Part shown: piece by piece, positions 52,438 to 61,894 of the stretch
Numbering within the stretch: the first letter of the stretch is position 1
Layout: the number at the start of each line of letters is the position of its first letter
Notes under the pieces: model-generated
What the model was told of the DNA's origin: nothing
Databases searched by the model: none
The model's input: only the letters and a program-made list of their open reading frames with translations
Made by a program: the position numbers and the translations under genes
Assembly: GCF_002217655.1 (NCBI RefSeq)
Contig: NZ_NEWK01000001.1
Coordinates: forward strand, 10,001-74,000
Origin: Geobacillus thermocatenulatus
GTDB taxonomy: Bacteria > Bacillota > Bacilli > Bacillales > Anoxybacillaceae
Length of the DNA: 64,000 nt
Direction: 5' to 3'

Positions 52438-53343
52438 ATGAAACGGGCGAGATGGCGCGCGGTGCTGGTTTTGCCGTTTTTGTTTTTGCTTGGGGGCTGT
52501 GTGGAGCGCACGGCCGTGCTCAATCCGCAAGGGCCGGTGGCGCGCATGCAGTATGATTTGATCATGTGGTCTGTCGGCTTTATGTTGTTCATTATTGTTG
52601 TTGTATTTACGTTATTTGCCGTTTTTCTCATTCGTTATCGCGAGAAGCCGGAAAATGCCGGCTATGAGCCGCCGGATGAGGAAGGGAACACGTTGCTTGA
52701 AGTCGTCTGGACGGCCATTCCGATTTTGATTGTCGCTGCGCTCGCTGTTCCAACAGTGAAGGCGACGTTTGCGTTGGAAAAGCCGCCGACCGAGAAAGTG
52801 AAACCGATCACGATTCATGTGACGGCGGCGAACTGGAAATGGATTTTCAGCTATCCGGAAGAAAACATTGAAACGGTCAACTACGTCCATATTCCGGCCG
52901 GTGTGCCGGTCAAGTTTAAGCTGACTTCGGTCGGACCGATGAACTCGTTTTGGGTGCCGGAGCTAGGCGGACAAAAATATGCGATGGACGGCATGGAGAC
53001 AGAGCTGATCTTGCAAGCCGATAAGCCCGGCTCCTACATGGGGCGGAGCGCCAACTTTTCCGGGGAAAAGTTCGCCCATATGGAGTTTGAGGTCGTCGCC
53101 CAAACGGGAACGGACTTCCGCAAATGGGTAAATGAAGTGAAACAAACCGCCCCGAAGCTCGATGAGAAAAAATATACACAAATTTTAAAACCGGGGATTG
53201 TTGGGCGAATGACGTTTTCGAACACCCACTTAGAATGGATTGACCACGCAAAACAGAACAGCCATCATGGGAATGACCATTCAATGAAAAACGAGAATCA
53301 AAGTGATGAAGCGATGACAGAGAGCCATCACCATGGCGAATAG
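52438..53343 (+). CDS. qoxA: Menaquinol oxidase subunit II
   Basis: 301 residues from ATG 52438 with GAGGGAGG upstream. A lipoprotein signal ends at the lipobox 'LGGC', followed by two membrane helices and a periplasmic-type cupredoxin domain. The copper A ligands of cytochrome c oxidases are missing: the segment reads 'GRSANFSGEKFAHMEF' without the two Cys. This defines the quinol-oxidising type (QoxA/CyoA). The C-terminus is His- and Asn-rich ('NSHHGNDHSMKNENQ'). It is the first gene of qoxABCD. Confidence 0.95.
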   Translation: MKRARWRAVLVLPFLFLLGGCVERTAVLNPQGPVARMQYDLIMWSVGFMLFIIVVVFTLFAVFLIRYREKPENAGYEPPDEEGNTLLEVVWTAIPILIVAALAVPTVKATFALEKPPTEKVKPITIHVTAANWKWIFSYPEENIETVNYVHIPAGVPVKFKLTSVGPMNSFWVPELGGQKYAMDGMETELILQADKPGSYMGRSANFSGEKFAHMEFEVVAQTGTDFRKWVNEVKQTAPKLDEKKYTQILKPGIVGRMTFSNTHLEWIDHAKQNSHHGNDHSMKNENQSDEAMTESHHHGE

Positions 53344-53360
53344 GAAAGGGGGAGTGAAAG

Positions 53361-55307
53361 ATGAAATGGAGTGAGTTTTTTGTCACGGGCGAGCCGCTCA
53401 TTTATGCCGCCGATGTCGCCATCGTCTTGACGATGGTCGGCATTGTGTTTGTGTTGACCTATTTTAAAAAATGGAAATGGCTGTGGAACGAATGGCTCAC
53501 GACGGTGGATCATAAAAAGATTGGTGTCATGTACATTATTTGCGCGGTTTTGATGCTCTTCCGCGGCGGCGTCGATGCGCTTTTGATGCGGGCGCAGCTG
53601 ACCGCGCCGAACATGAAGTTTCTTGACGCGCAACATTACAATGAAATATTTACGACGCACGGGACGATTATGATCTTGTTTATGGCGATGCCGTTCATCA
53701 TCGGTTTGATGAACATTGTCGTTCCGTTGCAAATCGGGGCGCGCGACGTCGCGTTTCCATATTTGAATGCGTTAAGCTTTTGGCTCTTTTTCTTCGGTGC
53801 GTTGCTGTTTAACATTTCGTTCGTCATCGGCGGATCGCCGGACGCCGGTTGGACGGCGTACTTCCCGCTTGCCGGCAATGAATTCAGCCATGGCGTCGGC
53901 AACAACTACTATGCCGTTGCCTTGCAAATTTCCGGGATCGGGACATTGATGACCGGGATCAACTTCCTTGTGACGATTTTAAAAATGCGCGCGCCGGGCA
54001 TGACGTTGATGCGCATGCCGATGTTTACGTGGACGATTCTCATCACATGCGTGCTCATTATTTTCGCCTTCCCGGTGTTGACGGTCGCCTTGGCGCTCAT
54101 GACGTTTGACCGGCTGTTTGATACGCAGTTTTTCACGATGGCCAATGGCGGCATGTCGATGCTCTGGGCGAACTTGTTCTGGATTTGGGGCCATCCGGAA
54201 GTGTATATCGTCATTTTGCCGGCGTTCGGCATTTTCTCGGAAGTCGTCAGCACGTTTGCCGGGAAGCGGCTGTTCGGTTATAAGGCGATGGTCGGTTCGA
54301 TCGTCGGCATTGCGTTTTTAAGCTTTATCGTTTGGGTGCACCACTTCTTTACGATGGGCGCCGGACCGGCAGTCAACTCGGCGTTTTCGATCACCACGAT
54401 GGCGATCGCCATCCCGACCGGGGTGAAAATTTTTAACTGGCTGTTTACGCTCCGAAAAGGGAAAATCCGCTTTACGACGGCGATGCTTTGGTCGCTGGCG
54501 TTCATTCCGAACTTCGTCATCGGCGGCGTGACGGGGGTTATGCTGGCGATGGCGGCGGCCGATTATCAATACCATAACAGCTATTTTCTGATTGCCCACT
54601 TCCATTACGTGTTGATTGCGGGTACGGTGTTCGCCTGCTTTGCCGGTTTGCATTATTGGTACCCGAAAATGTTCGGCCATATCTTGAACGAGCGGCTTGG
54701 CAAGTGGACGTTTTGGCTGTTTATGATCGGCTTTAACATCTGCTTCTTCCCGATGTATTTCCTCGGGTTGATGGGGATGACGCGCCGCATGTACACGTAC
54801 TCGGACGGCCTTGGCTGGACGCCGCTCAACGTCGTCGCGACGGTCGGGGCGGTGTTGATGGGCATCGGGTTCATTGTGCTTTGCTATAACATTTATTACA
54901 GCGCGCGCTACGGCGAGCGCGACATGACCGGCGACCCGTGGAACGGACGGACGCTCGAGTGGGCGACGGCGTCGCCGCCGGTGCATTACAACTTCCCGGT
55001 GACACCGGTTGTCGAAGATTTGGACGCGTATTGGGTGATGAAGAAAAAGTATGGCGGCTTTCACGTGAAAGAAGAAGACTTGAAGCCGATCCACATGCCA
55101 AGCAATTCAGGACGCCCGTTTTGGATGTCGGTGGCGTTTTTCGTCGCCGGGTTCGGCCTCGTGTTCAAATGGTTTGCGTTGGCTATCGTTGGTGCGTTGT
55201 TCATTGTGCTTGGATTGATTCTCCGCTCATTTGAAGACGATGATGGCTACTATATTCCGGTTGACGAAATCAAACGGATGGAACGAGCGGCGCGGAAGGG
55301 GGCGTAA
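53361..55307 (+). CDS. qoxB: Menaquinol oxidase subunit I
   Basis: 648 residues. This is the haem-copper catalytic subunit, which reduces O2 to water and pumps protons. Haem a ligand His is in '[15 protein letters not shown]'; the copper B site has '[12 protein letters not shown]' (His-Tyr cross-link) and '[10 protein letters not shown]'; the haem pair is in 'AHFHYV'. About 14 membrane helices. The gene starts 17 bases after qoxA and ends 3 bases before qoxC. Confidence 0.98.
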   Translation: MKWSEFFVTGEPLIYAADVAIVLTMVGIVFVLTYFKKWKWLWNEWLTTVDHKKIGVMYIICAVLMLFRGGVDALLMRAQLTAPNMKFLDAQHYNEIFTTHGTIMILFMAMPFIIGLMNIVVPLQIGARDVAFPYLNALSFWLFFFGALLFNISFVIGGSPDAGWTAYFPLAGNEFSHGVGNNYYAVALQISGIGTLMTGINFLVTILKMRAPGMTLMRMPMFTWTILITCVLIIFAFPVLTVALALMTFDRLFDTQFFTMANGGMSMLWANLFWIWGHPEVYIVILPAFGIFSEVVSTFAGKRLFGYKAMVGSIVGIAFLSFIVWVHHFFTMGAGPAVNSAFSITTMAIAIPTGVKIFNWLFTLRKGKIRFTTAMLWSLAFIPNFVIGGVTGVMLAMAAADYQYHNSYFLIAHFHYVLIAGTVFACFAGLHYWYPKMFGHILNERLGKWTFWLFMIGFNICFFPMYFLGLMGMTRRMYTYSDGLGWTPLNVVATVGAVLMGIGFIVLCYNIYYSARYGERDMTGDPWNGRTLEWATASPPVHYNFPVTPVVEDLDAYWVMKKKYGGFHVKEEDLKPIHMPSNSGRPFWMSVAFFVAGFGLVFKWFALAIVGALFIVLGLILRSFEDDDGYYIPVDEIKRMERAARKGA

Positions 55308-55310
55308 CGA

Positions 55311-55925
55311 ATGGGAGAAGCAGCACATCGCTATGAGGAAACGCTGCCGCTGGAGTATCGGACGCAAGAGAGCCGATTGAACATATTGGGCTTTTGGATT
55401 TTCCTCGGGGCGGAAGTCGCCTTGTTTGCGACGCTATTTGCGACGTATCTCGTTTTGTTCCAACGAACCGGTTCGGGGCCGACGGCAGGCGAGCTGTTTG
55501 AGGTAAAAGATGTTCTCATTGAAACGTTGCTGCTGTTAACGAGCAGCTTTACGTGCGGGCTGGCCATTTTTGAAATGCGCCGCGGCCGCATGAGCGGGCT
55601 GATTGCCTGGCTGCTCGTGACGCTTTTGCTCGGCGCCGGGTTTATTACGTTTGAAATTCGCGAGTTCATCCATTATGTCCATGAAGGAGCGACGATGCAG
55701 ACGAGCGCGTTTTTATCAAGCTTTTTCGTGCTCGTCGGCACGCACGGCGCCCACGTCAGTGTAGGAATTGGCTGGATGATTTTGATCATCATCCAGCTCC
55801 TCCAGCGCGGTTTGACGGCCAAAACAGCGCGCAAAGTGTTTATCGTCAGTTTGTATTGGCACTTTTTAGACGTCGTTTGGATTTTCATCTTCACGCTCGT
55901 CTATTTGTTAGGGATGGTGATCTAA
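55311..55925 (+). CDS. qoxC: Menaquinol oxidase subunit III
   Basis: 204 residues with five membrane helices, the COX3 short form: 'LNILGFWIFLGAEVALFATLFATYLVL', 'GTHGAHVSVGIGWMILIIIQL', 'YWHFLDVVWIFIFTLVYLLG'. It stabilises subunit I and its proton uptake. One base separates its stop from qoxD. Confidence 0.97.
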   Translation: MGEAAHRYEETLPLEYRTQESRLNILGFWIFLGAEVALFATLFATYLVLFQRTGSGPTAGELFEVKDVLIETLLLLTSSFTCGLAIFEMRRGRMSGLIAWLLVTLLLGAGFITFEIREFIHYVHEGATMQTSAFLSSFFVLVGTHGAHVSVGIGWMILIIIQLLQRGLTAKTARKVFIVSLYWHFLDVVWIFIFTLVYLLGMVI

Positions 55926-55926
55926 C

Positions 55927-56226
55927 ATGGGCGCAAATGGCCATCACGAATCATTTCCGTGGAAACATATCATTGGGTTTTTGTTGTCGCTCGTCTTGAC
56001 GTTTGCGGCTCTTTGGGTGGCGCTCTCGTCTGGGCTGCCGCTTAAAGCCGTGATCGTCATCATCGTCTTGTTCGCGATCATCCAAGCGAGCTTGCAGCTG
56101 TTTATGTTTATGCACGTCAACGAAAGCGACAGCGGCAAAGTGCAAACGTTCAACATGGTATACAGCTTCTTTATTGCTGTTGTCGTTGTCGCTGGTTCGA
56201 TTTGGGTGATGCAGTTTGTGTTGTAA
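55927..56226 (+). CDS. qoxD: Menaquinol oxidase subunit IV
   Basis: 99 residues with three membrane helices, of the CyoD/COX4-prok family: 'HIIGFLLSLVLTFAALWVALSSGLPLKAVIVIIVLFAIIQASLQLFMFMHVNES'. It aids assembly of the haem-copper centre. Last gene of the operon. Confidence 0.96.
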   Translation: MGANGHHESFPWKHIIGFLLSLVLTFAALWVALSSGLPLKAVIVIIVLFAIIQASLQLFMFMHVNESDSGKVQTFNMVYSFFIAVVVVAGSIWVMQFVL

Positions 56227-56231
56227 AGCGA

Positions 56232-56261
56232 GGCTGGCCGGGGATTCGGCCGGCTTTTTAT
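56232..56261 (+). terminator. Terminator of qoxABCD
   Basis: GCTGGCCG (56233-56240) and CGGCCGGC (56247-56254), one T-G pair, then TTTTTATG. Confidence 0.85.
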
Positions 56262-56374
56262 GTTCAGAAGGGCTTTTGTGGTGTCATAGATGCCTGAAAT
56301 GGGGGAGCCGTTGACGGAACATTGAAGAGATGGAGAGGCAACATGGTTGCATTATAGGGGGCATGATATGTGCC

Positions 56375-56414
56375 TAAAAAAGTCGTCTTGCCTCGAACAG
56401 GCAAGACGATTTTT
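56375..56414 (-). terminator. Terminator of the art operon
   Basis: On the minus strand CGTCTTGCCT (56408-56399) pairs with AGGCAAGACG (56393-56384), followed by ACTTTTTTAGG. It lies 6 bases after the artP stop. Confidence 0.88.
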
Positions 56415-57136
56415 TACAGCACTTTTGATAAAAACGCTTTCGTCCGCTCGTGCTGTGGGCGGTCGAACAAATCTTCCGGCTTGCCTTCTTCGATAATGTA
56501 GCCGCCGTCCATAAACAGGACGCGGTCGCCAACTTCGCGGGCAAAGCCCATTTCATGGGTGACGACAACCATCGTCATCCCTTCATTGGCCAGCTGCTTC
56601 ATGACCGAGAGCACTTCCCCGACCATTTCCGGGTCGAGCGCTGATGTCGGCTCGTCAAACAGCATGATTTTTGGTTCCATAGCGAGCGCCCGGGCGATGG
56701 CAACGCGCTGCGCCTGTCCGCCGGAGAGGGAGTCCGGGTAGGCATGCGCTTTGTCTTTCAGCCCGACTTTGGCGAGCAGCTCCATCGCTTTTGCTTCCGC
56801 TTTTTCACGCGGCCATTTGCGCACTTTCATCGGCGCCAGCGTGATATTGTTCAGCACCGTCATATGCGGAAACAAGTTAAAGCGCTGGAACACCATGCCC
56901 ACTTCTTCACGCACTTTGTTTAAGTTCGTGTCTTTCGCTTTTAAGTTGATGCCGTCAATGATAATTTCCCCTTCATCGAAATCTTCAAGCAAGTTTAAGC
57001 AGCGCAAAAACGTCGATTTCCCCGAGCCGGACGGGCCGATGACGACCACGACTTCTCCTTCGCGAATATGGGCATCGATTCCTTTTAAAACCTGGAGCGA
57101 ACCGAACGATTTTTTCAACTGGCGTACGTCGATCAT
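56414..57136 (-). CDS. artP: Basic amino-acid ABC transporter ATPase ArtP
   Basis: 240 residues. Walker A 'GPSGSGKST' (35-43), signature '[15 protein letters not shown]', Walker B '[14 protein letters not shown]' and the H-loop 'VVTHEMGF' are present. I recall the almost identical ArtP of G. stearothermophilus, which has been crystallised; it drives uptake of Arg, Lys and His with ArtJ and ArtM. The start overlaps the artM stop by 4 bases. Confidence 0.96.
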   Translation of the reverse strand: MIDVRQLKKSFGSLQVLKGIDAHIREGEVVVVIGPSGSGKSTFLRCLNLLEDFDEGEIIIDGINLKAKDTNLNKVREEVGMVFQRFNLFPHMTVLNNITLAPMKVRKWPREKAEAKAMELLAKVGLKDKAHAYPDSLSGGQAQRVAIARALAMEPKIMLFDEPTSALDPEMVGEVLSVMKQLANEGMTMVVVTHEMGFAREVGDRVLFMDGGYIIEEGKPEDLFDRPQHERTKAFLSKVL

Positions 57137-57789
57137 TGGGTCGAATACTTCCTTTCAAGATAGTGTGACAGTTTGCTTAACGAAAGCGTTAAGAGCAAAT
57201 AGATGAACGCCACCGTTAAATATGGCTCCCAAACGCGGTAATACTCACCCGCGGCCGCTTTCCCCCAATACATGATTTCCGGAGCGGCGATGACCATCCC
57301 GAGCGACGAATCTTTGATCAGGACGATAAATTCGTTGGCAAACGGGGGGATCATGCGTTTTAACGCCTGCGGCAAAATAATGTAGCGCATGGCTTGCGCA
57401 TGCGTCATGCCAAGCGAACGGGCGGCTTCCATTTGCCCTTTGTCGATGGACTGGATGCCGGCGCGGAAAATCTCTGCTACGTATGCCGCTGAATTGAGCG
57501 AAAGAGAGACCGCTAGTGATACAAGGCCATTGGGTTGAGCGAAAAAGAGAGGCATGACGCCGAAATGGACGAGCAAAATTTGCACGACAAGCGGCGTACC
57601 GCGGAAAAAGTTAATGTACCATGAAAATGGCAAACGGACAATCCATTTGGATGACATTCTGCCAAGGCCGATGAACAGCCCTAAAATGAGGCCGAAAATG
57701 ATGCCGGCCAATGAAACGCCGATTGTCGCCAGCAAACCTTGGAAAAAGTAAGGGGCGTATTCCGCAATAATATCAAAACGAAAATCCAT
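57133..57789 (-). CDS. artM: Basic amino-acid ABC transporter permease ArtM
   Basis: 218 residues from ATG 57789, about 9 bases after AAAGGTG. Five membrane helices and the EAA loop '[43 protein letters not shown]'. It forms a homodimeric pore as in the His/Glu/Gln/Arg subfamily. An in-frame TTG four codons earlier is too near the ribosome site. Confidence 0.95.
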   Translation of the reverse strand: MDFRFDIIAEYAPYFFQGLLATIGVSLAGIIFGLILGLFIGLGRMSSKWIVRLPFSWYINFFRGTPLVVQILLVHFGVMPLFFAQPNGLVSLAVSLSLNSAAYVAEIFRAGIQSIDKGQMEAARSLGMTHAQAMRYIILPQALKRMIPPFANEFIVLIKDSSLGMVIAAPEIMYWGKAAAGEYYRVWEPYLTVAFIYLLLTLSLSKLSHYLERKYSTQ

Positions 57790-57805
57790 CGCTCTCAACA
57801 CCTTT

Positions 57806-57847
57806 CTCTACGAAAAATGCGTAACTTGCGGGTAGTTACGCATTTTC
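57806..57847 (-). terminator. Intercistronic hairpin between artJ and artM
   Basis: AAAATGCGTAAC (57814-57825) and GTTACGCATTTT (57835-57846) form a perfect 12-bp stem, followed on the minus strand by U's. It probably lowers artMP expression relative to the binding protein or protects the artJ mRNA 3' end. Confidence 0.7.
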
Positions 57848-57860
57848 TTGGTTTGCACGC

Positions 57861-58685
57861 CTATTGTTGTTTTAAACGGTCAAGCTTCGGTTCTTTTCCA
57901 AACCATTTTTGATAAATTTGGGTGTATTTGCCGCTGTTGATGACGTTTTTTAATGCTTCGTCCACTTTGGCTTTCAATTCGCTGTTTTTTGGGAAAATCA
58001 TACCATAATATTCTGAAGCGAAGTTTTTCGAGTCCTCAATGACTTGCAGTTTTTTATTAGGATTGTTTTTGACGTATTCGTTCGCCACTGCATTGTCGGT
58101 GATCACAGCATCAACGCCGCCGTTTAAAAGCTCCATAATGGCAACGACCGTCGTTTCGAATTTTTTAATATGAGGGCCTTTCCCAAAAAGTTTTTCCGCT
58201 GCTTCTTGACCGGTTGTCGCATTTTGCACGCCGATCGTTTTCCCTTTTAAATCAAGAGCTGTTTTCACGGGGCTGCCTTGTTTAACTAAGATGACTTGCG
58301 TTGCTTCAAAATATGGATCAGAAAAGTCATACGATTGCTTCCGTTCATCTGTAATCGTAATTCCAGAAATCCCCATATCAACCTCTTTGCTTTGCAGCGA
58401 AGCGAACAGCGGATCCCAGCCGATGTTTTTTAATTCATAATCCAAACCGGCTTCTTTCATGACCGCATCCAAAAGGTCGACGTCAAACCCAACAATTTTC
58501 CCTTTTTGCATATATTCAAATGGCGCAAACGCCGCATCGGTTCCGACAACCACTTTTTTCTTTGTTGCTTCCCCACCGCCGCTCGACGACGAGCTTGTTT
58601 CCGTTGACTTGCCGCCGCAGGCAGCGAGCGCCATCAGCAATGCGGCAACAACAGCCACGAATAAACCTTTCTTCATGTTAAGCAT
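57861..58685 (-). CDS. artJ: Basic amino-acid binding lipoprotein ArtJ
   Basis: 274 residues from ATG 58685 after AAAGGGGG. A lipoprotein signal ends in 'LAAC'; a Ser/Gly linker ('STETSSSSSGGGEATKK') leads to the type-F solute-binding domain: 'VGTDAAFAPFEYMQKGKIVGFDVDLLDAV', 'ISGITITDERKQSYDFSDPYF', 'GVQNATTGQEAAEKL'. It is nearly identical to the characterised Geobacillus ArtJ, which binds Arg, Lys and His. First gene of artJMP. Confidence 0.96.
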   Translation of the reverse strand: MLNMKKGLFVAVVAALLMALAACGGKSTETSSSSSGGGEATKKKVVVGTDAAFAPFEYMQKGKIVGFDVDLLDAVMKEAGLDYELKNIGWDPLFASLQSKEVDMGISGITITDERKQSYDFSDPYFEATQVILVKQGSPVKTALDLKGKTIGVQNATTGQEAAEKLFGKGPHIKKFETTVVAIMELLNGGVDAVITDNAVANEYVKNNPNKKLQVIEDSKNFASEYYGMIFPKNSELKAKVDEALKNVINSGKYTQIYQKWFGKEPKLDRLKQQ

Positions 58686-58727
58686 GTGCAAATCCCCCTT
58701 TGAAATCATTGTCGATGAACGATTATC

Positions 58728-58756
58728 ATACTATCAATATTTTTCTGGTTATGCAA
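58728..58756 (-). promoter_or_regulatory. Promoter of artJMP
   Basis: On the minus strand TTGCAT (58756-58751), 17-base spacer, TAGTAT (58733-58728), about 43 bases before the artJ start. The rest of 58686-59073 is AT-rich; for putP, TTGGAA-17-TAATTA or TTGTAA-18-TAATAG near 58985-59035 are both possible. Confidence 0.6.
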
Positions 58757-59073
58757 TAGATTTTATAAAAATAATGGTTTGAACATTTTGGCATTCACTC
58801 CTTAATAGGAAAATGTGTATTTTATCAATGGATTGATCCTAATAAAGAAAAGGGCATTGAATTTTTATGAAATAATGTTTATGAAAGGGAGTTTCGGTTA
58901 TTGATCATTCTGAATTTACTAAATATTATATCAGAAAGGGGGTGTGTTGTACATCTTTATTTTCAATTCTTTTATTTTATCGGATTTGGAAAAAAATAAA
59001 TACTATTGTAATTATTTGTTCCGTTATGATAATAGTGTCAGGTGACAAGACAACAAAGGAAGGGGAATATGAC

Positions 59074-60531
59074 ATGGTTTTATTTTCTGTCATTGTCTAC
59101 TTAGTTGGCATGCTTTGGATTGGCTATTGGGCGTATAAACGGACGTCGAATTTGTCCGATTATATGCTTGGCGGCCGGACGCTCGGCCCGGCGGTGACGG
59201 CGCTCAGCGCCGGGGCTTCCGACATGAGCGGCTGGCTGCTCATGGGGCTGCCGGGGGCGATGTATGTCGATGGGGTGAGCGCCGCATGGATCGTCATCGG
59301 CTTGACGCTTGGCGCTTATGCAAACTGGTTGTTCGTTGCGCCGCGCTTGCGCGTCTATACAGAAGTGGCAAACGACTCGATTACGATTCCAGAGTTCTTC
59401 GAAAACCGCTTCGGCGATGCGTCGAAATTGTTGCGGATGGCATCCGGCATTGTCATTATGGTCTTTTTCACGTTTTATGTATCGTCCGGCCTTGTTTCAG
59501 GGGGCGTTCTGTTTGAAAACTCGTTTGGTGTCAGCTACCATACGGGATTGTGGATCGTCGGCGGCGTTGTCGTCGCTTACACGCTGTTTGGCGGCTTTTT
59601 GGCCGTCAGCTGGACGGACTTTGTCCAAGGGACGATTATGTTCATCGCGTTGATTCTGGTGCCGGTGGTGACGCTGTTCCATACAGGCGGGCCAGTGGAT
59701 ACGATGGAGACGATCCGCGACATCGATCCCAACTTGTTGAACTTATGGAAAGGAACAAGTTTTCTTGGCCTCATTTCGTTATTCGCCTGGGGGCTTGGGT
59801 ATTTCGGCCAGCCGCACATTATTGTCCGCTTTATGGCGATTAAGTCGGTCAAAGAAATGAAAAGCGCCCGTCGCATCGGCATGGGTTGGATGATTTTCTC
59901 CGTTGTCGGGGCGATGTTGACCGGTCTTTTTGGAATCGCTTACTTTTCGCAACGCGGCATGAAGCTTGATGATCCGGAAACGGTGTTTATTCAACTCGGG
60001 CACATTTTGTTCCATCCGATTATTACCGGGTTTTTGCTGGCGGCGATTTTAGCGGCGATTATGAGCACCATTTCATCCCAGCTGCTCGTCACCTCGAGCT
60101 CGCTGACCGAAGATTTGTATAAAGTCGTGTTCCGCCGCGCGGCTTCGGATAAGGAGCTTGTCTTCGTCGGGCGTTTGTCGGTGCTCCTTGTCGCCATTGT
60201 CGCGACAGCGCTGGCGTATACGAAAAACGACACCATTTTAAACTTGGTCGGCTATGCGTGGGCTGGGTTTGGCGCATCGTTTGGCCCCGTCATTTTGCTT
60301 AGCTTATGCTGGCGGCGGATGACGAAATGGGGGGCGCTCGCCGGCATGGTCGCCGGGGCGGCAACGGTCATTTTGTGGACGCAGTCGGAGTATTTGAAAG
60401 GGCTGTTGTATGAGATGATCCCGGGCTTCGCTGCGAGCCTCGCCGCTATTGTCGTTGTAAGCTTGTTGACAAAAGCGCCGGAAGGGAAAGTGGCGGAACA
60501 GTTTGATCAGTTTAAGAAGTCGCTGTCATAA
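59074..60531 (+). CDS. putP: Sodium/proline-type symporter (PutP family)
   Basis: 485 residues from ATG 59074 after GGAAGGGG. This is a sodium:solute symporter of the SSS family with about 13 membrane helices. Conserved '[20 protein letters not shown]' holds sodium-site residues, followed by '[19 protein letters not shown]', '[18 protein letters not shown]' and '[28 protein letters not shown]'. Closest in memory to PutP/OpuE, so proline uptake is likely. A 44-codon upstream extension lacks a ribosome site. Confidence 0.92.
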   Translation: MVLFSVIVYLVGMLWIGYWAYKRTSNLSDYMLGGRTLGPAVTALSAGASDMSGWLLMGLPGAMYVDGVSAAWIVIGLTLGAYANWLFVAPRLRVYTEVANDSITIPEFFENRFGDASKLLRMASGIVIMVFFTFYVSSGLVSGGVLFENSFGVSYHTGLWIVGGVVVAYTLFGGFLAVSWTDFVQGTIMFIALILVPVVTLFHTGGPVDTMETIRDIDPNLLNLWKGTSFLGLISLFAWGLGYFGQPHIIVRFMAIKSVKEMKSARRIGMGWMIFSVVGAMLTGLFGIAYFSQRGMKLDDPETVFIQLGHILFHPIITGFLLAAILAAIMSTISSQLLVTSSSLTEDLYKVVFRRAASDKELVFVGRLSVLLVAIVATALAYTKNDTILNLVGYAWAGFGASFGPVILLSLCWRRMTKWGALAGMVAGAATVILWTQSEYLKGLLYEMIPGFAASLAAIVVVSLLTKAPEGKVAEQFDQFKKSLS

Positions 60532-60540
60532 GCGAAATGA

Positions 60541-60574
60541 ACAGGGTGTTCCTCGGTGGGGACACCCTGTTGTC
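60541..60574 (+). terminator. Terminator of putP
   Basis: ACAGGGTGTTCC (60541-60552) pairs with GGGGACACCCTGT (60558-60570), then TGTC. It is of the same GGGTGTCCC family as the hairpins at 45.4 and 49.8 kb. Confidence 0.7.
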
Positions 60575-60850
60575 ATGATCGGCATGTTGTCCTTCATTAA
60601 TATAGGCGTTGTTGCGGCTTCGCAATCTGCCCGACCGCCTCACCGTGTCGTCGCGTCGCCGTGCTGTTTCGGCTGGGCGATGGCAGTGTTGTGGCGGTGC
60701 CGCCATGATCAGCTTTAAGCCGGGACAAAGGGGTGCTGCACCCCGCTTTGGTCTGGATGCCAACACATGTCGCGGCGCCGCGCCCTTTTAGTCCGGCCGC
60801 AGACATCCCTCGGCGCCCCCGCCCGGGGTTGGGGCAAAGGGCCGCCGATG
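60573..60850. other. GC-rich region without a gene between convergent putP and hydrolase genes
   Basis: No supported coding region. A near-perfect palindrome GGGGTGC-T-GCACCCC (60730-60744) flanked by AAAG/CTTTG arms is followed on the minus strand by TTTGTCC and might end the hydrolase transcript. The remainder is very GC-rich, with several short inverted repeats. Confidence 0.45.
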
Positions 60851-61720
60851 TTACGCCATCGTGTTCCAGTCCGGATACAGATCAGTGCGCCGGTCGCGCC
60901 ATGTCGCGACCGATCCTTTTTCCCGCACTTTGCGAAGAAGCGACAAGTCAAGGTCAGCGGTAATGGCCATGTCGCTGTTGATCTCGCCCGCCGCAAGGAC
61001 GCCGCCTTGCGGGAACGGGATGTCGTTTGGCGTGATGACGGCCGCCTGTCCGAAGTTGGCGCGCATAAAGTCGACCGTCGGAAGCGAGCCGACCGTGCCG
61101 GTTGTGACGACATACACTTCGTTTTCGACCGCCCGCGCGTGGCAGCAATACCGTACGCGGTAAAACCCGTGCCGATCGTCGGTGCACGACGGACAGAAGA
61201 TGACGTCTGCCCCTTTGGCGCGCGCCAGGCGAACGATTTCCGGAAACTCGATGTCATAGCACGTCAAAATGGCGATCGTCGCTTTGTCCGTTTCAAAGAC
61301 GTGCAGTCTGTCGCCCGGGGCGATGTTCCATTCGTTGGCCTCGGTCGGGGTGATGTGCAGCTTCGCCTGGCGATGGATCGTTCCGTCCGGCGCAAACAAG
61401 TGGGCGACATTGTACAGCTTGCCGTTTTCGCGGATGACATGCGTGCCGCCGATCAAATACATGCCCGTGTCTTTGGCGAGCGACACAAACAGCTCGGTGT
61501 ATTTTTCGGTATAATTCGCCAAGTCATCAATCGTCGCTTGCCGTCCGTCATCAAGTGGAATGGAAAGCAATTGGGTCGTGAAAAATTCTGGGAACAAGAC
61601 AAACTCGGCGTCAAACTCTTGTGCCGTTTTGACGTAATGCGTCACTTGCGCGGCAAATTCGTCAAACGAACGGATCGTATGCAAATGATATTGGACAGCG
61701 GATACGCGCAATGGCGGCAC
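60851..61720 (-). CDS. Carbon-nitrogen hydrolase (nitrilase superfamily)
   Basis: 289 residues. The Glu-Lys-Cys triad is visible: 'LFPEFFTTQL' (Glu near 45), 'KLHITPTE' (Lys near 120) and 'LTCYDIEFPEI' (Cys near 154). Such enzymes cleave amides or nitriles. B. subtilis YhcX fuses a similar domain to an N-terminal acetyltransferase; here only the hydrolase part is present. The substrate is unknown. GGAGAG lies before the ATG. It stands alone. Confidence 0.9.
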   Translation of the reverse strand: MPPLRVSAVQYHLHTIRSFDEFAAQVTHYVKTAQEFDAEFVLFPEFFTTQLLSIPLDDGRQATIDDLANYTEKYTELFVSLAKDTGMYLIGGTHVIRENGKLYNVAHLFAPDGTIHRQAKLHITPTEANEWNIAPGDRLHVFETDKATIAILTCYDIEFPEIVRLARAKGADVIFCPSCTDDRHGFYRVRYCCHARAVENEVYVVTTGTVGSLPTVDFMRANFGQAAVITPNDIPFPQGGVLAAGEINSDMAITADLDLSLLRKVREKGSVATWRDRRTDLYPDWNTMA

Positions 61721-61894
61721 TCTCCTTTCTCCATGTTGTCGGGGCGCATAATGCCTATTTGATTATGGCCAAGCCCGTCCTGTGCATCCATTTTTTAGGC
61801 ATGGGCACGCCGTTCTGTGTCTTGCAAGAGAAGCTAGCGCTATTGCTCCGGGAGCGGGCTGTCTTGTGAAAAAAGACAAGGATTGAAACGTTGC

